Source of the DNA: Rhodospirillales bacterium
GTDB lineage: Bacteria > Pseudomonadota > Alphaproteobacteria > Rhodospirillales > Defluviicoccaceae
Length of the DNA: 64,000 nucleotides
Direction: 5' to 3'
Assembly: GCA_016712375.1 (NCBI GenBank)
Contig: JADJRE010000004.1
Location: 248,001 to 312,000 of the forward strand
Both the position numbers and the translations under genes were made by a program. Positions 1 through 11,758 of the stretch are shown here, in pieces. Each line of letters opens with the position of its first letter. Within the stretch, counting starts at the first letter, position 1. The notes beneath the pieces are model-generated. The model saw only the letters and a program-made list of their open reading frames with translations. It searched no databases and was not told the DNA's origin.

Positions 1-14
1 GACGCTGACCGTGA

Positions 15-128
15 CTAACCTTCGGCGTCAGGGCTGATCAGCTCGACCTTGGGGAAGTAGCCGCGGTAGCGGGTAGCGTCGCGGGTCAGGAGCCTGAATC
101 CGCAAAAGGCGGGGAGCGCATAAGTCCC
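15..128 (-). pseudogene. VapC-type PIN toxin, C-terminal remnant
   Basis: The reverse strand reads about 28 residues ending at a TAG (15-17) that match the end of VapC-type PIN ribonucleases: the stretch LLTRDATRYRGYFPKVELIS carries the TRDxxxY and YFPxVELI signature of that toxin family. Upstream of about position 101 the similarity fades, and a stop lies in frame at 183-185 with no start codon between. No antitoxin gene is visible next to it, because uup begins at 201 on the other strand. It is most simply a decayed type II toxin-antitoxin locus. The family call rests on a short motif only. Confidence 0.55.
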
Positions 129-200
129 TTGACGCGCGCCAGCGCCTGCGGCTGTTTGCGCGGCGCCTGCCCCCTCTGCAATTTAGACTGCCACCCGCTC

Positions 201-2024
201 ATGCCGCCCGCTCCGCTCCTCCTGTTACAGAACATCCGCCTGACTTTCGGCGGCGCGCCGGTTTTGCAGGGGGCGACGCTGTCGGTCGGCGCTGGCGAGC
301 GCCTGGCGTTGATTGGGCGCAACGGCTCTGGGAAGTCGAGCCTATTGAAGATTGCTGCCGGGCTGCTGGAGGCGGACGGCGGCAGCCGGTTCGTGCAGCC
401 GGGAACGACGGTGCGCTACCTGCCGCAGGAACCGGAACTTTCAGGGTACGCGACGCCGCTGGATTACGTCGAGGGTGGCCTGGCCCCGGGCGATGATCCC
501 TACCGCGCGCGCTTGCTGCTCGAAAAGCTGGGTCTGCGTGGGGACGAGGACGCGCGCACGCTTTCCGGCGGCGAGGCGCGGCGGGCGGCGCTGGCACGGG
601 TGCTGGCGCCTTCGCCCGATATCCTGCTGCTGGACGAGCCGACCAACCACCTCGACCTGCCGGCGATCGCCTGGCTGGAGGCGGAGCTGGCGGATTCGCG
701 GTCGGCGCTGGTGCTGATCAGTCACGACCGCCGCTTTCTCGAGTCGCTGTCGCGCGCCATGGTCTGGCTTGATCGCGGCGCGGCGCGGCGCCTCGAACGC
801 GGATTCGCCGAGTTCGAGGCGTGGCGTGACGAGGTGCTGGCGCAGGAGGAAGCTGACGCGCACAAGCTCGGCCGCAAGATCGTGAGAGAGGAGAGCTGGT
901 TGCGTTACGGCGTCACCGCCCGGCGCAAGCGCAACGTCCGCCGGCTGGGCGAACTGCACGCCCTTCGCCAGCAGCGTCGCGCGTGGGTCGGTGCGCCCGG
1001 ACGGGTCAAGATGGCGGCGGCGGAAGGCGAGACGTCCGGCGTGCTGGTGATCGCTGCCGAGAGGGTGAGCAAGAGCTGGAGCGGAGCCGCGATCGTCAGC
1101 GATTTCTCCACCCGGATCCTGCGCGGCGACCGAGTCGGGATCATCGGACCGAACGGCGCCGGCAAGACGACACTGCTGCGCCTGCTGACCGGCGCTTTGC
1201 CACCCGACGCAGGACGCGTCACGCTCGGTACCGGCTTGGTGACGGTAACGCTGGACCAGCGGCGAGCGGTCCTCGACCCGGCGGCGACGCTGGCGGAAAC
1301 GCTCACCGGCGGGCGTGGCGACACTGTTTTTGTCGGTGATGAGGCCCGTCATGTGCATGGCTACATGAAGGACTTCCTGTTCGCTCCGGAGCAGGCGCGC
1401 ACGCCGGTTTCCGCATTGTCCGGTGGCGAGCGCGGCCGGCTGGTCCTGGCGCGGGCGCTGGCGACGCCGGCCAACCTGCTGGTGCTCGACGAGCCGACCA
1501 ACGACCTCGATCTCGAAACGCTCGACCTGCTGCAGGAGTTGCTGGCGGAGCATCCGGGAACAGTTTTGCTGGTCAGCCACGACCGCGATTTCCTAGACCG
1601 GGTATCGACTTCCGTCATTGTCTCCGAGGGCGATGGCCGCTGGCAGGAATATGCTGGCGGCTACACCGACATGCTGGCGCAGCGGGGCCGCGCAATAGAG
1701 GGGAGAAACCTTCCCTCGGTTGATCCGGTCCCGCAACCCGTGGAGGCGATCGTTGCTGCACCAACCCCCGGCCAGTCGCCGCGTCGTCGCCTGAGCTTCA
1801 AGCAGCAGCAGGCTCTGCGCACCTTACCCGATCGCATCGAGGCTTTGCATGCGACGCTGGCCGCGCTGCACAAGGCGCTGTCCGATCCGGCACTTTATGC
1901 CCGCGACCGTACGGAATTTGCCCGCCGCTCGGCGGAACTTGCCGCCGCGGAAAGCGACCTGCGGGTCGCCGAGGAAGAATGGCTGGCGCTGGAAATCCTG
2001 CGGGAGGAGATCGAACGGCCGTGA
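201..2024 (+). CDS. uup: ABC-F family ATPase (Uup type)
   Basis: Cytoplasmic, membrane-free tandem ABC ATPase of the ABC-F family, whose members act on ribosomes or on branched DNA intermediates. Two nucleotide-binding domains are visible. Domain 1 has Walker A GRNGSGKSS at about residues 39-47, signature LSGGE near 120 and Walker B LLLDEPTNHLDL near 140. Domain 2 has Walker A GPNGAGKTT near 315, signature LSGGERGRL near 405 and Walker B LVLDEPTNDLDL near 427. A charged helical tail of about 70 residues (roughly 535-607) is the C-terminal coiled coil that marks Uup among ABC-F proteins. I start at ATG 201; the frame stays open upstream to a TTG at 129, but the added residues are Cys-rich and unlike the family. 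The 607-residue length is normal. Confidence 0.9.
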   Translation: MPPAPLLLLQNIRLTFGGAPVLQGATLSVGAGERLALIGRNGSGKSSLLKIAAGLLEADGGSRFVQPGTTVRYLPQEPELSGYATPLDYVEGGLAPGDDPYRARLLLEKLGLRGDEDARTLSGGEARRAALARVLAPSPDILLLDEPTNHLDLPAIAWLEAELADSRSALVLISHDRRFLESLSRAMVWLDRGAARRLERGFAEFEAWRDEVLAQEEADAHKLGRKIVREESWLRYGVTARRKRNVRRLGELHALRQQRRAWVGAPGRVKMAAAEGETSGVLVIAAERVSKSWSGAAIVSDFSTRILRGDRVGIIGPNGAGKTTLLRLLTGALPPDAGRVTLGTGLVTVTLDQRRAVLDPAATLAETLTGGRGDTVFVGDEARHVHGYMKDFLFAPEQARTPVSALSGGERGRLVLARALATPANLLVLDEPTNDLDLETLDLLQELLAEHPGTVLLVSHDRDFLDRVSTSVIVSEGDGRWQEYAGGYTDMLAQRGRAIEGRNLPSVDPVPQPVEAIVAAPTPGQSPRRRLSFKQQQALRTLPDRIEALHATLAALHKALSDPALYARDRTEFARRSAELAAAESDLRVAEEEWLALEILREEIERP

Positions 2025-2077
2025 CGATCGTCGCCGCCACCTCCGTGGGTGCGTCGGCGTCGCACGTTCTTGCGCGA

Positions 2078-2278
2078 TCAGTTTGACTCGCTATCGGCCT
2101 TGGGCCCTGCAGGCCGGTCGGTGGACAGCGCCGTGCGCTTCGGCGGCGGGTTCTTGACCGGATTGCTGAAGACAAAGCGGCCGTACAACACGCAGCCCTT
2201 CATTCCCGGGTCGCAATCACGACCTTTCATCCGCATGCACTTGCCCTTGATCTCGTTTGGACAGCCCCAACCGCTCAT
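2078..2278 (-). CDS. small Cys-containing conserved-looking protein
   Basis: A 66-residue product from an ATG at 2276-2278. Four cysteines lie in the first 30 residues: one in GWGCPNE, one in KGKCMR and two in CDPGMKGC. This is followed by VLYGRFVFSNP and a polar Pro/Lys tail. The spacing suggests a metal-binding or disulfide-bonded small protein; I recall similar small CDPGMxGC proteins in alphaproteobacteria but assign no function. It lies about 100 bp downstream of tRNA-Arg on the same strand and may share its transcript. The frame stays open upstream through the tRNA, so the start must lie on this side of it; a weak GGA motif precedes ATG 2278. Confidence 0.55.
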   Translation of the reverse strand: MSGWGCPNEIKGKCMRMKGRDCDPGMKGCVLYGRFVFSNPVKNPPPKRTALSTDRPAGPKADSESN

Positions 2279-2381
2279 CTTCGTCCGTACATCAAGCTCG
2301 CCGGCTTTGTCCGTCACTCGCTTCCAGCGCTTGCACCCAAGGATCACCCGGAGGAAGAGAGCGATCGGCGCGGTGGCGCGC

Positions 2382-2457
<76 letters not shown>

Positions 2458-2747
2458 TTTCGAAGAAGAATTTCCGACCGAGTGCACGACAACCACGCTC
2501 ACGGTGCCACAGCGACGCCAGATCGGTCAAGAACAGTGGCCTGCTTCTCCCAACTTGGCGTCGCTGACCTGCACATGGACATCACCACCAGCAGCGATGC
2601 GGGCAGGGGAAGCGATCTGCCCCTGACGCTTGGCGCTGCCGAACCGCAGTTTATCGCGACGACGGCTTTATTGACCGCTTAATCTAAATAACGTCGGGGC
2701 GATGATGTGGAGCTTTCAACGTGTGGGTCGAGTGAATCCCGGTTCGT
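2458..2747. other. gene-free stretch
   Basis: About 290 bp between the tRNA-Arg 5' end and the stop of the GH5 gene. It should hold the tRNA promoter (reverse strand) and the end of the GH5 transcript. I found no convincing -35/-10 pair, hairpin or conserved peptide. Confidence 0.5.
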
Positions 2748-3724
2748 CTAATTCTCAATGTTCCACGTGTAACCTGCTTTTCTGAGGCTTGGCAGAATCT
2801 CGTTCTGCAGCCGGTACATACCGCTGCTTTGCTTTCCGTCGAGTGAGAACCAACTCAAGCGGTTCTTTTCGTAGATGTTTAGTGCGTCTCTGAGGTTAGA
2901 GACGCTCGAATTGTTCAATAATTCGTCTCAGTCATAAGGAGAGGGTATTTCCCGCGCAAACAATTCAGTCCGGCCTCTCCAAACTTATGAGTGCCCTGAT
3001 AATGGTGGAACCCTACTGATGTTTTCGACCAGTCAATGCCCGGCATTTTCGCGACCATTGCCGCGTATGTATTACAATCCGGATAAAGGTTAGGCGCTGT
3101 GAACAACGCGATATGCGTATCTGGTGCACCAGTACGCATGATATCATAGATAAACTTCAAGTCAGACCTGACTTTATCAGTGTAATGTGAGGCGTCACCC
3201 CAGTGTGGGCCGCCGCTCACAGGTTCATTCGTCATCTCATAGATGACATGGGTCCGATTTTTATACCGCGGGGCAACGACACTCCAAAACTCACGCAGCT
3301 GGTCGCGATCATAGCGGCCAGGCTGTATCGAATTATTTATCATGACATACATATTATTACTAGCAGCGGAATTAACGGCGGCGTCGATTGTGGGAATCTG
3401 CTGCGCCACGCTCCGCCCTATTTGTCCGGTCTTTACTCCAAGGCGAACGGCATTAAGCCCGAGGTCGACGTTCAGGTGCCTCCAATGACCCAGGTTTTTA
3501 GAGTTGCCTGGGCCGTACATGACGGCCATCGAGGCGCCGCGGAGGATGGTGTTGCGGTCGCTCATTACGGTACCGTTCTGTACACGGACCCGTCCTCGTT
3601 CAGCCGCGTGGGCGCTATCGAAGGCGAGCGCCGATAATCCGAGGCACAAAATGCCGATCAAGCATATACGAGCGGCCGATGGCGACATACAACAATAGTA
3701 AATCATCTTTTTCACAGCGTTCAT
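2748..3724 (-). CDS. secreted glycoside hydrolase family 5 (cellulase-like), frameshifted near its C-terminus
   Basis: Predicted exported retaining beta-glycosidase of the GH5 (TIM-barrel) type. The start is ATG 3722-3724, preceded by GGAGAG. Residues about 12-36 form a signal peptide ending near SAHAA. The acid/base glutamate is in YEMTNEP and the nucleophile glutamate is in LMTETNY. Reading from ATG 3724 meets a TGA at 2915-2917 directly after that nucleophile. Conserved-looking sequence resumes in another frame (LNNSSVSNLRDALNIYEKNR, then GYTWNIEN) to a TAG at 2748-2750, so one base is probably missing near 2916-2920. The gene is noticeably AT-richer than its neighbours, suggesting transfer. 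The substrate is not predictable; cellulose-like or other beta-glucans are plausible. Confidence 0.75.
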
Positions 3725-4202
3725 AAATTCTCTCCAGATTTGCGATTTGATTTCTATTATCCCGCACCATGGTGATGAATAACGCGTACATCCTATTTTT
3801 CTAATTTGCGCGCTACGTCGGCTGGTTCCCATAGCCAGCGCTTTCTTGATTATCGGCCAAACATGGCGATCATTGGGCAGACTGAGTGACCGCGTAGCGG
3901 TCGCCTGCACAGGCGGTCTCAGCCCACGGGGCACTCACACCATCGGCGCCGTCGGCGCTTCTTCGGCTTTGCTTAAGGAAACACCAAACCCTGAAAAATT
4001 TGTTAAAGAGGGCAGGTTTGGAAAAGCTCGGGGGAGCCGCAGCAGGATGAGGGCTGGTTAACTAAGGCGCGCATTGGGAACTGAGAGCGGGGTTGGTTCA
4101 CTCTCGTGAAGGCGCTCTTGCTTCGCTGGGGTTGAATTGCCGATTAGGTCGCTTCGACGCGCCGCTCGCGACCATTCTCGGATCAACGCCGTCCGGCTGT
4201 GC
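3725..4202. other. gene-free stretch upstream of the GH5 gene
   Basis: About 480 bp between two reverse-strand genes. It is AT-richer near the GH5 gene and should contain that gene's promoter. No credible protein, RNA or repeat was recognised. Confidence 0.5.
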
Positions 4203-5237
4203 CTAGGAGGGGACAAAGGTGTCGGCGGCACATATGGTGCGGCCCCGGCAGGCGCCTGCCGCACCGCGCCTGTCCGCGCCCGATGACAGCGGCGCATCAG
4301 GATCGGCAATCCAGCCATCGATGTCCCGCCAGACCGTCTCCGCTTGCAGATCGCGGGTGAGCATGTGCCAGCCGTCTCCGTACAGCGCGAAGCGACGCTG
4401 TCCCGCACCCTCGCCAGGCAGCCGTGCCAGCATCTCGGCCATCGCGCCGGCGGGGATCAACTGATCGCGCTCCCCGTAGAGGATCAGCATCCGACCGTCG
4501 AGCACTGGCGCCGCCGCCATCGCCTGATCCATCAGGTTGACGAGGCCCCAAACGGCGTCGACCCGGGTTCCCTTGATCACCATCGGATCGTGTCCGAGCG
4601 CCCTCAGCATCTCGATGTTATCGGATGCCTGGATGCCAAGGCCGGCGCCGCTGAGGCGGCTGCCCGGGAACGTATGCACCGCCATCCACAGCGCCATCGT
4701 CTGATACCACGGCATCGAGCTGCGGCCCCAAACCGCCGGCGCCGACAGGATGACGCCATCGACGGCAGGGGGTCGCGGTTCAGCCATCAGCGCCATCACC
4801 ACGGCACCGCCCATGCTCTCCCCGAACAGGTAGAGCGGCGCTCCGGGGTGCAGCGCCCGCACCGCCGCGATAGCTGCCCGCAGATCGGCCGTCAGTGCGT
4901 CGGTGCCAGGCCACAGCCCGCGGCTCGGCGAGGCGCCAAAGCCACGCTGGTCATAGGCGTAGGAAGCGATCGCCCGGTGGGCAAGAAACTGCCCCGCACC
5001 GTCAAAAAAATTGGAGTAGTCGTTGAAGCCGTGCAGGGCTATGACAACCGCGTCAGCCGGCCCACTCTCCGGCAGCCAACTCCGCATTGGCAGCCGACTA
5101 CCATCCGGTGCCAACAGCACGTCTTCCTGCAGCGCAGGGGCTGCCACTTGCGGTCCCGCGGGTGCCCGCACCGGTGCGCACGCCAGCACCAGAAGTAATC
5201 CACCGGCCACCGCCGCCAACAGACGGGTCGGTTTCAC
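4203..5237 (-). CDS. alpha/beta hydrolase lipoprotein, lysophospholipase/monoacylglycerol-lipase type
   Basis: 344 residues. The N-terminus has a lipoprotein signal peptide (VAGGLLLVLACAP, lipobox LACA), so it is probably anchored in the inner or outer membrane. The hydrolase core shows the oxyanion motif HGFNDYS, the nucleophile elbow GESMGG, an acid region LYGERDQLIP and a late catalytic His in YGDGWHML. These fit the Hydrolase_4 (PldB/monoglyceride lipase) family, which cleaves acyl esters of lysophospholipids or monoglycerides. The start is GTG 5235-5237, overlapping the TGA of the upstream ABC ATPase gene (GTGA), so the two are translationally coupled. The last 25 or so residues are low-complexity. 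Confidence 0.8.
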   Translation of the reverse strand: MKPTRLLAAVAGGLLLVLACAPVRAPAGPQVAAPALQEDVLLAPDGSRLPMRSWLPESGPADAVVIALHGFNDYSNFFDGAGQFLAHRAIASYAYDQRGFGASPSRGLWPGTDALTADLRAAIAAVRALHPGAPLYLFGESMGGAVVMALMAEPRPPAVDGVILSAPAVWGRSSMPWYQTMALWMAVHTFPGSRLSGAGLGIQASDNIEMLRALGHDPMVIKGTRVDAVWGLVNLMDQAMAAAPVLDGRMLILYGERDQLIPAGAMAEMLARLPGEGAGQRRFALYGDGWHMLTRDLQAETVWRDIDGWIADPDAPLSSGADRRGAAGACRGRTICAADTFVPS

Positions 5238-6265
5238 CCCAGCCCCTCGGCTGATCCGCTTACCGGGCCGTTCAGCGGCACCGCTGCTGGCCGCTCCGCT
5301 TGCTCATCGGCTGGCGCCGTGCGTCTGCCGGTGAGCGCCAGGAAGATGTCCTCCAACTCGGTCTCGCGGGTGGTGATTTCGACGACGCCGAGATCCGCCG
5401 CCGCGATAGCCGCTAGGATCTCGCCCCCGTGCACCTGGCTCGGCGCATAACGAAACGAAAGTCGTGCGGGCGCCACCAGTTGCGCATGGAAACGCGTCGC
5501 CAGCGTCTCCGGCACGGTCGTCAATGTCCGGTCGAGGGTGATCGTCATCGTCTTCGAGTCGATCCGCCGCAGCAGCGCGTCCGTGGTGTCGCAGGCGATC
5601 ATCTGGCCGTGATCGATAATGGCGATGCGGTCGCACAGCGCCTGCGCTTCCTCCAGATAGTGCGTCGTCAGCAAGATCGTCGTTCCCGCCCGGTTCAGCT
5701 CGCGCACGTATGCCCACAGGTGCCGACGCAGCTCCACATCGACCCCGGCGGTCGGCTCATCCAGGACCAGAATCGGGGGAGCGTGGACCATTGCCTTCGC
5801 GACCAGCAGGCGCCGGCGCATGCCGCCCGACAAGCTGCGCGCATAAGCGTCCGACTGCCGGGTAAGGCCGACCGCCTCAAGGATGGCGTCGGTGCGTCGC
5901 CGGGCTTTCGGCACGCCGTAAAGACCGGCCTGCAACTCCAGCAACTCGCGGGGAGTGAAGAACGGATCAAGATTGAGTTCCTGCGGGACGACGCCAATCG
6001 CTCGTCGTGCCGCGCGCATGTCGCGATCGATATCAAAGCCCCAGATGCGAGCCGTTCCGCTGCTTCGCACGACAAGACCGGCGAGGACGTTGATCAACGT
6101 CGACTTACCGGCACCATTCGGTCCCAACAGACCGAAAAAGGCTCCCTTCGGCACCTTCAGGTCGATGCCGTTCAGCGCGTGAACCGAAGGCTGCCCGTTG
6201 CGCCCCGCATAGGTCTTGACAAGCGCGCTCGTCTCGACCGCGTAATTCGATGCCTGCTCTGTCAT
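5234..6265 (-). CDS. ABC-2-type transporter ATP-binding protein
   Basis: 343 residues. Walker A GPNGAGKST is at about 48-56, signature LSGGM near 145-149, Walker B ILVLDEPTAG near 165-173 and the H-loop in LLTTHYLEEA. This layout and the YLEEAQALCDRIAII region are typical of the DrrA/NodI/CcmA-like ATPases that energise ABC-2 exporters. No permease gene is next to it, which is unusual; the partner may be elsewhere. The start at ATG 6263-6265 is chosen because AGGAG lies just upstream; the frame is open further upstream to 6343. It overlaps the downstream hydrolase gene by 4 bp, so the transporter may move a lipid or glycolipid related to that enzyme (inference). Confidence 0.85.
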   Translation of the reverse strand: MTEQASNYAVETSALVKTYAGRNGQPSVHALNGIDLKVPKGAFFGLLGPNGAGKSTLINVLAGLVVRSSGTARIWGFDIDRDMRAARRAIGVVPQELNLDPFFTPRELLELQAGLYGVPKARRRTDAILEAVGLTRQSDAYARSLSGGMRRRLLVAKAMVHAPPILVLDEPTAGVDVELRRHLWAYVRELNRAGTTILLTTHYLEEAQALCDRIAIIDHGQMIACDTTDALLRRIDSKTMTITLDRTLTTVPETLATRFHAQLVAPARLSFRYAPSQVHGGEILAAIAAADLGVVEITTRETELEDIFLALTGRRTAPADEQAERPAAVPLNGPVSGSAEGLG

Positions 6266-6383
6266 CAGCTCCTGGCTACCGTCGCTCGCCATACCTCGAC
6301 GTCCGGCTGGCGAGTGCGGTAAACGTTGATTGTCCGTCGGCAATCGCTATCATCCGGCTGTTCATAAGGTCAATGCTCCGGCC

Positions 6384-6577
6384 ATGCCTGACGTTAATAC
6401 GATTACCGACGAAGAAACGTTCATCGTCGACAGCCCCGTTGTCGGCTGCGACGGTGGTGGCGGCGCGCTTGGCCATCCGCTGGTTTATCTGCGCATCGAG
6501 CGCGATGGCGAGATCGCCTGTCCCTACTGCTCGCGCCGCTTCGTGTTGGCTGAAGGCGCCCAGCCGGCGCAAGGCCA

Positions 6578-6581
<4 letters not shown>
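6384..6581 (+). CDS. zinc-finger domain protein (zf-CHCC, NDUFS6-like)
   Basis: 65 residues. The pattern VGCDGGGGALGHPLVYL, then CPYCSRRFVL supplies Cys, His, Cys and Cys ligands of the zf-CHCC domain, related to the zinc-binding end of mitochondrial complex I subunit NDUFS6. Small stand-alone copies are common in alphaproteobacteria. The start ATG 6384 gives the usual length. Its TGA (6579-6581) overlaps the likely CTG start of polA, so translation of the two is coupled. Confidence 0.8.
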
Positions 6582-9342
<2,761 letters not shown>

Positions 9343-9357
9343 GGTCGCCGTCGTCTC

Positions 9358-9576
9358 TTACTGCTCGTTGCCGCCCCAGATTTCGCGTTCGCAGTAGCTT
9401 TCTGAAGCATACTGCATGCAGGCAGCCATCTTGTCGCCGGTGCCACTAAAGTCAGACCGATCGAAGGCTGCGGGCTGGTCGGGTTGCAGTGCGCAACCGC
9501 TGGTCGCGATGATCGCGAGAAGAGCGGCACCGATGCCGCCCTCCCTCCTCCGCATCCAGTTGCGTTTCTCGTCCAT
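9358..9576 (-). CDS. small putative lipoprotein
   Basis: About 72 residues from ATG 9574-9576. A short basic N-terminus (MRRREGG) is followed by the hydrophobic stretch AALLAIIATSGC, whose end resembles a lipobox. The mature part contains DKMAACMQYASESYCEREIW with two cysteines and an acidic, aromatic end. It lies 46 bp downstream of tsaD on the same strand and converges with polA. No function recognised. The start could also be the second ATG seven codons in. Confidence 0.5.
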   Translation of the reverse strand: MDEKRNWMRRREGGIGAALLAIIATSGCALQPDQPAAFDRSDFSGTGDKMAACMQYASESYCEREIWGGNEQ

Positions 9577-9622
9577 TCGTCGGTGTTCCGATAAATCATA
9601 GCAGGATGCGTGGATCCACCTG

Positions 9623-10750
9623 TTAGATCGGAATGAAGAGGAATGACCGCAAGAGCCGGGATGCCGAAGAATGTCCCACGGGTAATAACTTAAGCCTTGA
9701 CCCCGCGTAACCAACGGGCGGCGCGCCCGGGTCAAGAGGCCAGCGAGGCCGCGGCGCGAAATCCAGGCCGTCCGTCAGCCCGAGCTGCAGCCGCTCGATC
9801 CCGGCCCAGGCGATCATCGCCGCGTTGTCGGTGCACAAACTCAAGGGTGGCGCCACCAGCCGGGCATGCTCGGCTTTCGCCAGAGCGGTGAGGCGCTCCC
9901 GGAGGTAGCCGTTTGCCGCAACGCCGCCGGCGACAACCACGGTGGGTGTCTCCTGATACAGGGAGCGGAAGGCGGTGAGCGCGTGGCGCGTTCGATCGAT
10001 AAGCGACTCGGCGGCCGCTGCTTGAAACGAAGCGCATAGATCGGCGACTGCGCCGGCGCGCGCTTCTCCTTCCGGGGGTATCCCTTCCGCTGCCTGGCGT
10101 ACGGCCGTCTTCAGCCCCGAGAACGAGAAATGGCAGCCCGGCCGACCCAGCATCGGCCGTGGCAGAGCAAAGCGGCGCGGGTCGCCGCAAAGCGCAGCCC
10201 TCTCCACCGCCGGGCCGCCGGGATATCCCAACCCCAACATCTTCGCCACCTTGTCGAAGGCCTCGCCCAGCGCGTCGTCCATCGTCGTGCCCAGCCGCCG
10301 GTAGCGCGCTACCCCCTCCACCACGAGAAGTTGGCAATGGCCGCCGGAGACCAGCAGCAGCAGATAAGGAAAAGCCACGCCATCACTCAATCGTGCCGAA
10401 AGTGCATGACCTTCCAGGTGGTTAATGGCGAGGAACGGCAAACCATGCACCGCGGCGATCGCCTTGCCGGTCATCACTCCAACGATGACGCCGCCGATCA
10501 GCCCTGGCCCTCCGGTGGCTGCCACTCCGGCGAGATCGGCGAACGCAACGCCGGCCGCTTGCATCGCCCGCGCGACCAGCCCGTCAAGGTGCAGCAGATG
10601 CGCGCGCGCCGCCACCTCGGGGACCACGCCGCCAAACGGCCTGTGCTCGTCTTCCTGCGACAGCACCAGGTCAGCGCGGATGTGCCGGTCGGCGGAGACC
10701 ACCGCCGCCGCCGTTTCGTCACAACTAGTCTCGATACCGAGGACAATCAC
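9623..10750 (-). CDS. tsaD: tRNA N6-adenosine threonylcarbamoyltransferase
   Basis: Transfers the threonylcarbamoyl group to A37 of ANN-decoding tRNAs (t6A), with TsaB and TsaE. The protein begins VIVLGIETSCDET (ASKHA-type phosphate loop) and carries HLLHL and the metal-binding HLEGH. It also has LLLLVSGGHCQL, DDALGEAFDKVAKMLGLGYP, FSFSGLKTAV and the late CTDNAAMIAWAG motif. 375 residues from GTG 10748-10750; the frame stays open upstream to a TTG at 10768 but family alignments start at this Val. The C-terminal tail (GYAGSRLKLLPVG onward) is longer than usual. It is divergent from hemC with a gap of only about 60 bp, the classic alphaproteobacterial arrangement. Confidence 0.95.
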   Translation of the reverse strand: MIVLGIETSCDETAAAVVSADRHIRADLVLSQEDEHRPFGGVVPEVAARAHLLHLDGLVARAMQAAGVAFADLAGVAATGGPGLIGGVIVGVMTGKAIAAVHGLPFLAINHLEGHALSARLSDGVAFPYLLLLVSGGHCQLLVVEGVARYRRLGTTMDDALGEAFDKVAKMLGLGYPGGPAVERAALCGDPRRFALPRPMLGRPGCHFSFSGLKTAVRQAAEGIPPEGEARAGAVADLCASFQAAAAESLIDRTRHALTAFRSLYQETPTVVVAGGVAANGYLRERLTALAKAEHARLVAPPLSLCTDNAAMIAWAGIERLQLGLTDGLDFAPRPRWPLDPGAPPVGYAGSRLKLLPVGHSSASRLLRSFLFIPI

Positions 10751-10813
10751 CGCGAAAGCCTTCCGCAAAACGTGCCGGCACAGTACCTTTGCCGTTCGGA
10801 GATCGCCACGGAG

Positions 10814-11758
10814 ATGCTGTTGTCGTCGCTCAATCCGGACCAGCCCATTCGCATCGGGACCCGCGGCAGCCCGCTGGCGCTGGCGCAGACGGAGCTGGTG
10901 CGCGCCCGCCTCGCGGGTAGCGATGCGGCGTTAGCCGACCGGTCCCGGTTATCGATCGAGGTCATTCGCACCACCGGTGATCGAGTGCTTGACCGGCCGC
11001 TCGCCGAGGTCGGTGGCAAGGGTTTGTTCAGCAAGGAAATTGACGAGGCGATGCTGGCCGGGCGCATCGACATCGCGGTGCACTCGATAAAGGACCTGCC
11101 AACTTGGTTGCCGGATGGCATTGTACTGGCCGCGGTCCTGCCCCGTGAGGATCCCCGCGACGTGCTGATCGCCGCCGTGCCGCGTCTGGCCGATCTGCCG
11201 GCGGGCGGGGTGGTCGGAACTTCCTCGCCGCGGCGCCAGGCCCAGATCCTGGCCCGGCGGCCCGACCTCGAGGTAGCACTGCTGCGCGGCAATGTGCACA
11301 CGCGCCTCTCGCGCGTTGCCGAAGGAGTGGTCACGGCGACCCTGCTGGCGAAGGCTGGCTTGCGCCGGCTCGGACTCGACCACATCGGCACGATGCTTGA
11401 CCCCGAGGAGATGCTACCAGCAGTGGGGCAAGGGGCAATCGGTGTTACGTGCCGCACCGACGACGTTGCGGTTCGAACGCTTCTGGCAACGATCGACGAT
11501 GCGCAGGCCGCACGCGAAGTAACGACGGAACGGGCGATGCTGGCGGTTCTCGACGGGTCCTGCAGGACGCCGATTGGCGGGCTTGCGCAACACATCGGCG
11601 GAGGGACGATGGACCTGCGCGGGCTGGTAGCTTCGCCTGATGGCTCGCGGGTACTGGAAGGCTTTCGTTCTGGCGGGATCTCCGAGGGGCGAGCGATGGG
11701 CGAAGACTTGGGCCGCGAACTACGCGACCGGGCCGGCGTCGGATTTTTCGCAGGATGA
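10814..11758 (+). CDS. hemC: porphobilinogen deaminase (hydroxymethylbilane synthase)
   Basis: Condenses four porphobilinogens to hydroxymethylbilane in haem synthesis. IRIGTRGSPLALAQ opens the fold; HSIKDLPT contributes the active-site Lys; RGNVHTRL and DGSCRTPIGG follow. The Cys at about residue 250 in the latter anchors the dipyrromethane cofactor. 314 residues, normal. ATG 10814 is used; GGAG sits directly in front of it, so the in-frame TTG two codons later is an alternative. The TGA overlaps the ATG of hemD (ATGA), so the two are coupled. Confidence 0.95.
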   Translation: MLLSSLNPDQPIRIGTRGSPLALAQTELVRARLAGSDAALADRSRLSIEVIRTTGDRVLDRPLAEVGGKGLFSKEIDEAMLAGRIDIAVHSIKDLPTWLPDGIVLAAVLPREDPRDVLIAAVPRLADLPAGGVVGTSSPRRQAQILARRPDLEVALLRGNVHTRLSRVAEGVVTATLLAKAGLRRLGLDHIGTMLDPEEMLPAVGQGAIGVTCRTDDVAVRTLLATIDDAQAAREVTTERAMLAVLDGSCRTPIGGLAQHIGGGTMDLRGLVASPDGSRVLEGFRSGGISEGRAMGEDLGRELRDRAGVGFFAG

